The notes under the pieces were generated by a model that did not search any database, had not been told where the DNA came from, and was given only the letters and a program-made list of their open reading frames with translations. The translations under genes were made by a program, and so were the position numbers. This document shows, one piece after another, positions 12,201 to 22,131 of a stretch of DNA of 64,000 nt. The DNA is from Ischnura elegans (lineage: Eukaryota; Arthropoda; Insecta; Odonata; Coenagrionidae): contig NC_060246.1 of NCBI RefSeq assembly GCF_921293095.1, positions 139,562,198-139,626,197 on the forward strand. Direction: 5' to 3'. Every line of letters starts with the position of its first letter. Positions within the stretch are counted from its first letter, which is position 1.

Positions 12201-12985
12201 TGAGCAAGTGTCAGCGCCAAATCTTTCATACTAATATCATTTGTATGAAAATTAAATAAGTTGCTTTTCTATCTCTAGTACGTATAATAATAGAGATAAA
12301 TATCCACATGTTTGCGTTTTTTAAAAGCCTATGATACTGCAAGAACGCTACATAAAAAAATTCTCTTTCTCCAATCCATAAGCCCTTTTATTACCTTTGA
12401 TCTTGATGTTTTGCTTTTTCTATTGTTCTCTATAAGTTTGAATTTATTTGATGAAGTCAACCAATGTGGAGTTATCAGTACAGTTATTTATAATTGAGCA
12501 ATTTCCACAAACATACCTCTCAAATAATTGAAGATAAGCCAATATAGAAGCCTGTGTGCCATTTGCGGTGGTTAAAATAAGTATATAAAATTTGTGAAGA
12601 GAACTTAACATTTGCGGGGCACCAGTAACACACTTCTTTCAGAGATTTAGGATTACGACACAAGAGTCCCAATTGCATATACCTACACTGCTTAATCGAG
12701 TTACTATTATATTAGCCTATCCTATGTCTACTTGGAATATAACATTATTTATATTACATATATTTTATATATATACAATATTATTTTATTATACATATAA
12801 TGAATGGGAAAAAAAACTGAAAAATATGAATTTCAATCAGAATAATAATATGAAAATAAGAATATTACCGATTTGATAAAAAAACAATTTTTTAAAAACA
12901 ATGGAGAATGTATCAATTAATAAAATTTTTAAATTAAATGACGAAATACCATTTATTAATGTTTGGTTGTATTTATGTGATGGAG
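9225..12985. other. Intronic DNA, mostly AT-rich
   Basis: No gene recognised. A GC-richer block lies at about 10700-11060 and a second, smaller one at about 11690-11890; both have short open frames without a known domain. The stretch 12700-12980 is extremely AT-rich. Confidence 0.45.
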
Positions 12986-13220
12986 TGTGGTAGCCTAGTG
13001 GGTAGAGCACGTGGTTTCTGATCGAGGGGCCTTAGGTTCAAATCACGGGTGAAACCTTCGAACAACCCCAAAACAAAATCCGCGAAGCGTGAAATGGCCC
13101 AGGGAAATGAACTGCCCCCCCCCCCCTACCATGAATGTGCGAAGGTCACACGCCTGTGACCTAGTCTTCAATCTTCACCTAACCAAACCAGCCTTCGAGT
13201 TGGATCACTGAGTGGGTGAC
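12986..13220 (+). mobile_element. tRNA-derived SINE
   Basis: Best preserved SINE copy in the window. A-box-like TAGCCTAGTGGGTAGAGCA is followed by a B-box match GGTTCAAATC at 13035-13044. The body has GGCCCAGGGAAATGAACTG, a run of ten C, CACGCCTGTGACC and a tail CAAACCAGCCTTCGAGTTGG. It shares this layout with the copies at 5241-5460 and 30867-31027. Confidence 0.7.
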
Positions 13221-13419
13221 TATTTATGTAGTGTAAAATGCTCAGTCTATAAATATGTTCTTTACAAGTTTCTTTTACGCACAAACAAAACACAACAACG
13301 ACAACACACAAACATGAGCGAAAATATAAGTTCTGTTATAAACTGACTGGTTGGGGCGAGTGAATTGGTTCACCGGAACGGAAAACAAAGTCGCGGCGCC
13401 GTCTTAATGAACGTGAACC

Positions 13420-13726
13420 CAGCGGTGGATTTAGATAGGGTTCATAGGGGTCGTGGCCCTCCCCCCAAAATAAAAAAAAAAATAATTTTTGCTAGTTTAT
13501 AGTTTTTGTATCCTTGTAAAGGAGTAAAGGGAGTACATATACAAATGCATGGCCACATGACCCAAACGTGAGAGAAGTTTGAGATGTATTTATCGTAGCG
13601 CGCAGCACTCCCTAAAAAAAATTTAACCCGGGACAACGCCCCTCTATCCCGGGGGGTATTCCATACTCCCCGGACCTAGGTCATGACCCCCCTACCCCCT
13701 CAAATTTGATGCTGAATCCGCCCCTG
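13420..13726. mobile_element. hAT-type non-autonomous element (MITE) with target duplication
   Basis: Terminal inverted repeats CAGCGGTGGATTTAG (left) and CAGGGGCGGATTCAG (right, reverse complement) bound 307 bp. They are flanked by CGTGAACC (13412-13419) and CGTGAATC (13727-13734), an 8-bp target duplication with one mismatch, as expected for hAT transposition. The interior is G/C-run rich near the ends with a poly-A tract, and has no transposase. Confidence 0.85.
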
Positions 13727-13734
13727 CGTGAATC

Positions 13735-16295
13735 TAATATTCGGTGTGTTCTAAGGGGAGAGTTGGCAGAGGGCGGCTAAGAATGTTACTTTGGAGGCGG
13801 GGGTTGAGATACTTGAGCACTTATCTCGTGGTCGCGGCCCTCTGCACTCGCCGCATGGCCCTTATTTACCCAGCTGCCCCATTATGTAGGTTCTTCGCGG
13901 AGCGGTCGCAACACGTGACCGACCGTCCCACCGGTGATGATGCGACCACCACTCCAAAATCTTTCCATATCCTATCTTGTCCTTTGCGTGGGTGGAGAAG
14001 AAAGGTTATACGGCTGCTGGGCATAAAACTTTAGCTTTTAACTCTTAAAATATCAACGGAATAATCGGCACGAAAGTTTACTAAGTTAGTGAGTTCTCCG
14101 GAATAGTATTTGAGCTGCAAAAAATCAGCGGGTAAAATAATTTGATCTGAACAGCAACTGAGTTCGAATCTTAAGGAGGGAAGATGATTTTTTCCTCTCC
14201 AGAATGTTCGTATTTTAACTTTTAACCGTCAGAATTTTTTGAGAAGACTGCCGGTGGAAAGTGGATTTCAAGGTTACCCTGAATTCGTGCAAAAATGGCC
14301 TTTGCAGAACGTATCCTGCCAATCATGCAGAGTTATAGTCTGATAAAATGAATGAGAGGTGAATATCATAGTGGTTGAAATATTTATAACCTGCAAATGA
14401 ATTTAAATGTAGGAGTGTCATAGTCTCCTTATTTCTACTTTGAGTTAGGGACGGTTATTATTTCACTCTCATTCTGTCTTACTTGTTGTAATTTGATTTG
14501 GAATCTTTTGTAACGGTGGAACAACCTGCTTATGCAACAGAGCTAGTGGCTTCCACCGTGGATAATTAACCGACCACGATGCCCAAGTTGTGGTATTGTA
14601 AAAAATATAATAACCATTTGATCAACTGAAAGTGTTTGTTGAGAATAGGGTGCCAATAAGTAGATGTTGAGAATATCATTATCTGTAGGGAGTTCTCGGT
14701 CAATGTCTAAGTCGCACAAAGGGTTTTGTGACTTAGAAATTATGACTGCACTATGTGTGATTTAGACATTTCGAAGGATTTCGAATTTCTTTCCCTAGAT
14801 CATCTCCAAAATCCTAGTAGTGATCCCTGTAGTTCTGACAATGAATACACGGTACTGCAAGAATTTCTGAGCATTATATCTCTAGAATTCTCAGGAATGT
14901 ATGTCAAAGGCCCTTTAGCTAGTAGTCCACCGCTCTACCCAATTAACCGCCACACCCATGGTAAAATGCACAATGTTTAATTATTAGTTATTATTCACTA
15001 CCGCACGAGAAGGTACAAGCCGTATATTTACGAAACCTTGCAATTTTTGAGAAATTGAAGTGGAAAATATATCATGGACTGAGGATAGAGCCAAAAATGT
15101 GCAGCTTTTTAGTTCAAAGACTGTGATTTCTGCATTTTATAATTTGGTAGTTCTAACGGGACTCATTAGTCCCCGGTGATTACATTTGATGTAGCATCAG
15201 ACATCCCGTCGTTTTTGGCTTATTATTTTTTAGGAAGATATATGCATAAAAATTACTCATATTGTCCTTTAGCTCCTGATTAGCATAGGAAATCATTGAT
15301 TACATAATTACCAAATCATTGTCTGATTTAATTGCTCAGTTTGTAGTTGCAAGTTAAATATCTTTGCTAGTTTAGAAAACAAAATATGTTTCAGAATTTC
15401 CCATCAATGGAAATATCACAAAGAAAATATTTACCATTAGCCGCAATGATTCCTTAGAAAGTGAAGCGTAAATATGCTTCCAGTCTTCTGAAAGCTTAAT
15501 CGGTATAGATTTCCCCAGTGTGTCAGAGAAGGAACGAAGAAGCCATATGTAAGCATTCCACCGCATTAGTAAATAATCCGTTGTATGGGGATGTAATCAT
15601 TTCAATGTACTTTCTTTTCATGTCACCTCGTCCAGTTATATTTTTTCTCTTATTTTGAAGTGAGAGGTTACCTTAGTTAGGTTTGTCCCATTTTTCACGC
15701 ACGGACTCTTAAAGTTACCTCTGCGGGCATAGAGGGAAACTGAACCCGGTCCACAACTCCCCTATGTCCACCCATTATGAGTTTCTGTTGCCAAACTTCC
15801 TAAAATCCTGGATCGCAAAAACAAGAGGGAGTCACGTACTATCGGGACGGATAAATTATTGCGCCTACGCGCAACTGTTTTGAGTTTCTCCTTCGACCCT
15901 CCTCCGGCCTTTCTATCAGCAAAGAAATCCGGACATAATATCGAGTAGAGATAAGTTACGTCGCACCGGTGGGGAGATAACAAACCAATTATTATCGGGT
16001 TTCGGGAGGAGGAGGTAGAAGGGGTGGTTTTCTTCGGAAGGGGGTGTATATAGACCCTCGTCGAAGGCTTATTATGGGCGATACTGATCGATACCTCCTC
16101 ATCCACCTCGTCTGCGTTCTCACCCCCGCCCAGGGCACCGCCACCATCGCCCGCCGCCACCACCACCACTACGGACACCATCGGGCACCCATATCACCAC
16201 CAGCCTTGGAACCCTTCCCACGACAGCCCGCGTCGCACTTCTGTTCTGCGCCCTCCCTTCACGCCCGTCCCACCTCTCTCTTCACCATTTCGTCG
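13735..16295. other. Intronic DNA with a GC-rich stretch near 15.9-16.3 kb
   Basis: No gene recognised. On the minus strand at about 14890-14965 an A-box-like GTTAATTGGGTAGAGC may be the head of a decayed SINE. A GC/CT-rich stretch at about 15900-16300 has overlapping open frames on both strands, rich in His, Pro and Arg or Val and Gly, best read as compositional. Confidence 0.4.
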
Positions 16296-17030
16296 GATTC
16301 CGCGATTACCCGTCGTCGCCTCGACGTGTTCCGCGCTCTCCCGTTTCTGGGGCAGATGAATAAGAACGGGCCAGTGAGGGAAGGAATCTTGCAATGCAGA
16401 GGTGTTACACACTTCCGTGGGCATCTAAATTTGGATTGTTGGGATTTATGAATATTCTCCCATACAATGGCGTGGGCACGTGGGGATTTTCCGAGGTAAA
16501 ACCCCCCCTTTAGCCTTTATTACTTTATTTTATATACATTATATACTTTATTTTAATAAATACTCGTTCAAAATTACTCTTTTTGAGTCCAAAAAATCAC
16601 GTTTTCAACATCAAAAATCCCAAAATGTTCCCGGACCCCCCTGTGCACTGGGTGTTTTCCATACATCCCGGAAGGGCCCCGTACACCCCCCATTTCAAAA
16701 TCCTGGCTACTCTATTGCTCCCTCATTTATTATACATGAGTGTTCTTTATTTATTTGCTTAGAAATTTATTTTTTGTTTGATGGTCCATGGATGCCTTTG
16801 TTCCAGTGACTATTGTAATAAATATAGTTCTGCCATTTTTGTTGTCGTCCACTTTTTTTAGGTGGTAATTGCGTAAAACCAAATATCCGATTCCGCAATT
16901 ACCCGTCGATGCCTTGAAGTTTTCTGCGGTATCTGGTTTCTGGGGCAGATGAATAAGAGCGGGCTAGTGAGAGAGAGAGAGAGAATCTAGCAATGCAGAG
17001 GGGTTACACAGTTTCGGGGGCATCTAAATT
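16296..17030 (+). repeat. Direct duplication of about 140 bp split by a hAT insertion
   Basis: Copies at 16296-16431 and 16889-17030 share GATTCCGC(G/A)ATTACCCGTCG, TTTCTGGGGCAGATGAATAA and GGCATCTAAATT in the same order. They are 593 bp apart; the hAT-type element at 16465-16717 lies between them. Copy 2 has gained a (GA)n tract near 16970-16985. The duplication may be older than the insertion. Confidence 0.7.
16465..16717. mobile_element. hAT-type non-autonomous element
   Basis: Left end CAATGGCGTGGGCACGTGGG and right end (reverse complement) CAATAGAGTAGCCAGGATTT resemble the widespread CAATGGCGTAGCCAGG-type hAT termini. The flanks CTCCCATA (16457-16464) and CTCCCTCA (16718-16725) match at six of eight positions. 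Interior with C-runs and AT-rich sequence, no transposase; 253 bp. Confidence 0.65.
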
Positions 17031-17255
17031 ACATGAGACTCCGCTGAAGTACCGATTGGGGGCATTTAAATCTACCTCCCGAGAAAACGGAAAAATTGAT
17101 TGTCGACTCTTAAAATATTTGCATCTACATCCTATCCCACTTCTTCTTCTCTCCTTAAGGCTGCTTTTGATGCTGCAGTCATTATTTCCGCCGAATAATA
17201 TCTTCAGCCTTCTCTTCATGTTATTGTAAGAGGTCGACCCCATTTAGACGCCAGG

Positions 17256-17454
17256 CCGTTCCGGCACTGGTTAACAAAAGACAATAGTCAAATAACACTT
17301 TTATCAATTTTGTTGCCTCAAAATTTCTAATATATACAAACGTTGCCAAAAAATGTAAATAATAACTTGTACTAAAAAATATAGAGTAATATTTCACTGC
17401 TAAAAAAGGCTAGGAAAGTGCATTCCGGCACAGCTAATTTTGCCATGACGTCAC
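17256..17454 (-). repeat. Interspersed repeat, copy 1 (inverse of 31034-31264)
   Basis: Read on the minus strand it runs GTGACGTCATGGCAAAA, GCCGGAATGCACTTTCC, AGTGAAATATTACTCT, ATTGATAAAAGTGTTATT, GTTAACCAGTGCCGGAACG. The same series appears in forward orientation at 31034-31264. The CAGTGCCGGAACG end resembles hAT termini, but the shared sequence continues past it on one side, so the element boundary is not resolved. A perfect TGACGTCA palindrome is kept in both copies. Confidence 0.65.
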
Positions 17455-18259
17455 TGGCTGGGACACAACGTGAACCCATGACGTTCTCCACCTACGGGAA
17501 TGCACGAAGAGATGGCTGACGGGGAAGCTTATGATAGGAACACTCAAGACATGAACGTAAACGCAAACTCGACACTTGAGAGAAGCCCAACTTCCATTTC
17601 TTCATGTTTCCCGATCACGGACAACCAACAATGAACTCCCTCTAAGTAATGGTAAACTGCAATCGAAAACACTGGAGAAATAAAGAGATATTTGCGATTT
17701 GTGAACACGTTGGTCCGACTTGTGAACATGTTGGTCTTCTATTGAAGATTTATAGGATTTTAATGGTAATATTTTCGTTTCCCAGTATGTGATAAATTAC
17801 ATTTTCGTTGCATGGAGACTAACGAATAAATGAACTAAAATGCATTACGATAAAAACTTACAGGAGTCCGAAATATATAGCTACGTCTTTATCCGTTTCT
17901 TTGAAATTAATATTTATCATCACCAGTAAAAGATAGCAAGTCCACCTTTGTTTACATCATCGATGGTGCTTGGGTTCAACGTTGCGCTTAACTACAGTCA
18001 CTTATCCCGGGAGACGCCCGGCTACATCGACTGCGTCCGTGTAGGGAATCTCTTGTCACTCGTCGCTCTCGGCATTCGGTTTCCGTCACGCTTTATGTCC
18101 CTGCCCTTATGCATGAAGTTTTCCGTCGTCCTTTCTCTATTTTACTAATAATTTTTCCTTCTTCAATGTTCTAAGTGAAGTTGTCGTGCCCGCGTAAGAG
18201 TGTTATGAGCTTTTATTGTTTTATTTTTTTCCAATATATCTCTTCCTATGTGGACTTCA
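17455..18259. other. Intronic DNA, no feature recognised
   Basis: Mixed AT-rich sequence. Short open frames on both strands without recognisable domains. No repeat structure seen by eye. Confidence 0.4.
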
Positions 18260-18480
18260 TTTAAAACACGTGAATTAGTTTTCCTTTTCGTCCACTCAGC
18301 TCTTGTAACCCTCTTCCAAATCACAATTCTGCAGTTTCACGTTTGGTCATTTCATTCTACTTATGTTCCATGTCTCACATTGATATGTTCGCATACTCCG
18401 TAAGAAACTTTTCAGGAATTTCTCCTTGGTCCCAAAACTAATGCTGTTCCTCTAGGAGGCTTTTCTTCCATTCAGTAAGT
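18260..18480 (-). pseudogene. Non-LTR retrotransposon fragment, region downstream of the reverse transcriptase
   Basis: On the minus strand, near 18268-18321, translation gives IWKRVTRAEWTKRKTNSR, which fits the W-x-WRRM-x-x-x-SWT-x-x-x-TN block found after the reverse transcriptase domain of many insect non-LTR elements. Upstream of it (higher coordinates) are shifted-frame remains of the preceding region. Stops and frameshifts show that it is dead. Antisense to the host gene. Confidence 0.55.
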
Positions 18481-20491
18481 CCTAATAAATTTCGACCTAC
18501 TCTCAACAAATAAATAATTTTGGTGAGAAGTTCATGAATATTTATCGGTTTAGTTCGTCATGTTCATGGCGAATATTGCTTTTTTAAATGTGTGAGCGTG
18601 TTATCATCCGTGATATACTCGTATGTCGCATTGCTGTCGAACAATTGAGACCAGTGAGGACAGTGTATTCCATCCTAATGGAAAGTTATCGCTTTGGTGT
18701 ATGCTAAAAGAAATTACGCCGTGGATTTGGAATCCAATTCGGGTATATTTTATCACGAGAGTGGATATCAGTCGACTTACAGTTTGGAAAGTTTAGTTCA
18801 GGACATAATATTATCCCATGTATAACCGACCGTGTCGCAAATGCATTCTTACTCTTTGTTCATGACCTAAGGGTTTTTGTGTTTGTAAAATAGCGACTGC
18901 ATAGAATATGCGGAGATGGAATAGAAAATAAATATTATGTGGACTCATCATAAGCGGGAATAGTGAAAATGAGTGAAACATACTCCATACTAATAAAAGA
19001 AAGTTAGACCAACAGTGCTTTCTGATTTCCGCTAAAGAAGGTAATACTTTTTCTTGTTTCGAAAAATGATGAAATGGAAAGTACATTAGTTTTAAAGCCT
19101 CAAAGAATCGAAATATATGATATTCTTAGATTCTCATGATTAAATAAATACATTTCACATAGTGCAGCAACTCCAGAATAATGATCCTGTGGTGCTCTGC
19201 CGCACGACTACATCTTCCTCTGTTTCCGTTGTCATTATTAGAATGCATGCATTTCGACGGCATTCGATGCTCTTACGTTCATTTTGTTGACTGTGCCTTG
19301 GCTAAGTGCCTGATTGGGCGATATTCTAAGAAATATCGTGTTTCAGCGATTTTTCATGCCCATCCCTTAAAGTGCATTTTTTTTTGTGAACGTGGCAATT
19401 CCACCAACATTGGGTCCTCCCGCGGTCGTTTCGACAGGACGTTGGCTGCGTGCCTGAAGAAACGATATCCTTCAAAAATATATGATGCGCATCGATCACT
19501 TTTTTTCTTCCTCGCCTGTAAGGCTAGTGGACATGACGTTCATTTCGATTGGGTCGGTTATTTGGAGGGGAGCAACATTTTGGGCAATATGGCCTGTTAA
19601 GGGTGGGACTGCGGTGGATGGAGGACGGGGAGAAACCCTGTGTTGGCCCCCTTTAAATGGAACACGGCACTAACGGATGTAGCGAGTGCTATTATTTTTA
19701 ACATATTCTGCCCGCATGAAGTTCTGCCTCGACGAAACTCGTAGTAAAGGTATAAAAAAACCCACGAGGTGGCTGCGTAGTTACCAAAAGGTGGAGCCAG
19801 AAATGAAACCACCTACTTCGGTATAATAATAGAAAATGGGAAAAGTTATCAAATAGAATACTTTACGGTGAATGTAACTAAAATCGTGATACTCCTCCTT
19901 ATTGAGTGTCAATGCTGGTAAAATATTCAATCGAAGTAAACAACATGCTAACAGATGGCATTGGTCACTTCGACCAATCACGTCATTCAATTGTGATCGT
20001 ATGCTTTCGAAAATGGCATCCATAAATGCAACATGAAGTTGAATTAGGTCATATTTTTTTGCAGATCTGTAAATTACTTTTTGAATCAATGCTGTCTTGT
20101 TCAGGAGATGTTATCTGTAGCTCCATTTATATTTAAATAAAGTTTTTATGGCCCTAGTTACCACAATGAATTGGGCGAATTTCTCAGAAAACAGTTTAAT
20201 GTAGTAGTAGATTGACGACGGATCAAATATGTGTTTATGGTCTAGTTGTTGTCAACATGCTTTTTTACTACTAATGAATCATCGCCAAGAGTCGTGTGGA
20301 ATTTTCATTACGATCTCCATAATGATATGAGGATAAAGCCCATTTTTATTGTGACATTACTTATTATTAGGGCACAATTAGGGGGATATAATTTTAGTTT
20401 TTCGTTGGAATCTCTCTAATGAAAGCAAGGATCGGGAGATGAAAGATCTCTCTTGCCGTTAGAATTTTATATTCACTAACATGGTGGGAAT
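18481..20491. other. Intronic DNA, no feature recognised
   Basis: AT-rich sequence. Several open frames of 60-140 codons (for example 19181-19600, + strand) overlap or shadow others and match no family I know. No inverted or tandem structure was noticed. Confidence 0.4.
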
Positions 20492-21156
20492 CAGGAGTAG
20501 CAAGTGAAACGAAGCGAAAATATTTCGTTTCGACCCAGAGGTAAACGAAAATACGAGGCCTATGTTTAGTTTCATCCCTGCATGAAATTAAAATTACCAA
20601 GGAGTCGAGTTTCGACCCGGGACGAAACTTTACTCCCGGGAATGAAACTAAATTAATCGAAACTCCGCTGCTCATAGTTAAGTTTCGATCCCAAAAGTTG
20701 GGTGGAGGGAGATAAGAGAGAATAGTTACGACCCATTACATTTGACATATGTGCAGAGAGGTTAAAAAATTGAGCTAAAAATCGAATGGGCATTTTGCGT
20801 TCACCGTTCTCATGTTTGTGGTAAAAATATAAGTGCCCCAAGCATCTAATGGCGGTAAGCCGAGCCTCTATTTCATTCAACCACACTTCGAAATTGGTGT
20901 GTGGGTCGAAACTAAACTGTTCGAAGGTGAAACACGTGGTCCTTCCGGTGCGGAACATTATCTACGTTTCGTTTCGTCTCAGAGTTTTACTTTAGTTTCG
21001 ACCCGAAGTAGTTTTGACTCCGATTTCGTTCCGACTCTGAGCTTAGCTCCCCAGGTGTAAATCCGTTTCGTTTCGATTCTACATTTCGCTGCCGGGAACG
21101 AAACTATGGAAATTTTACTGGTTTTGACTTTCGTTTAGTGTCTATTGCCATTCCTG
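20492..21156. mobile_element. hAT-type non-autonomous element rich in GTTTCG motifs
   Basis: Ends CAGGAGTAGCAAGTG (left) and CAGGAATGGCAATAG (right, reverse complement) bound 665 bp. Flanks GTGGGAAT (20484-20491) and ATGGGAAT (21157-21164) form an 8-bp target duplication with one mismatch. The interior carries many copies of GTTTCG/CGAAAC in both orientations, often extended to GTTTCGACCC or GTTTCGAT, concentrated at 20515-20695 and 20890-21140. No transposase is encoded. The motif density is unlike the surrounding intron. Confidence 0.8.
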
Positions 21157-21303
21157 ATGGGAATACATCACTATTTTACCCGCCCGAGATTATTCCTCCC
21201 CCTCTGATCCCAGAGAAAAAGAATATTTTTTCCATGAACAATTAACCTGTTAACGTTCTACTTAATGTAGATGGTCTTATTTTCGCAGTTAGTTTTCTTC
21301 CTG

Positions 21304-22131
21304 TCGATGAAGGCCTTTTCTTCGATCATGTAATTTTTTCAGTGGACAGTTGTCGATGGTCATCTTCACGCCTATGGTCTTCATATTGTCGACGATCTTA
21401 TTTCAGCCAGTTAGTCTTCCTTTTTATCAAGTGTATTCTTCTTGTCTACGGTGTTCGTACTGTCGATGATGCCCTGGTAATCGATTATTTAACAATTCTC
21501 AATGAACTTCACTACTCTGGATACCTACGAGTTGATTGCGTCGTTAAATGTTTCGCGTACGAACTTAGGAATATGTTGTCCACGAGGGATATACTTTCAA
21601 CCTTCTCTGCTTTGTCTAAGCTAACCTTAACGTTGAATGACTGCGTAAGTGAAGGATATCCATGAAGTATTACGAACAAAATTTGTGTAACCGCTAATGC
21701 GATGATTAGAGGAGCTAACTAACGTTCTATCATCTTGACCGTCGTCATTGCCGAATATCTAGCGATTCTCAATGTTCTACCAATTACCGAAGGCCTGTGA
21801 TTTTAAAAGGCTGATCAATTAATTTTCGATGGCCAAATGGTTGCCAAAATGTCATCCTTTTTTCGAATGCTGCCAATTTTAAGGCCTAAAGATGACCATG
21901 TTTGTTCATTGACACTCGATGACCATAATTCAAATTAGATTATAAGCTGCCTATCGGCAATCGATGACCATTGTTTGCTATCGAGTATCAGCTGATAATC
22001 GATGGCCATCGCTCGACACCCAGCATCGTACCTCATCGATTGTTTGAAACAATCGAATTTCGATTTCCGACATCGCTCAACGAGCAATCTCTCTGAAAAC
22101 CACCCAAAGGGACATGGACTTCACATCGATG
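21304..22131 (+). repeat. Cluster of TCGATG motifs
   Basis: TCGATG occurs on the + strand at 21304, 21353, 21463, 21826, 21916, 21961, 21999 and 22126, often as TCGATGRYC, with related GTCGACGAT and GTCTACGGT near 21388 and 21445. Spacing is irregular. This may be a decayed tandem array or a cluster of protein-binding sites; insect insulator and replication factors (BEAF-32, DREF) bind CGATA/TATCGATA-type sites, but the match is incomplete. Confidence 0.4.
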
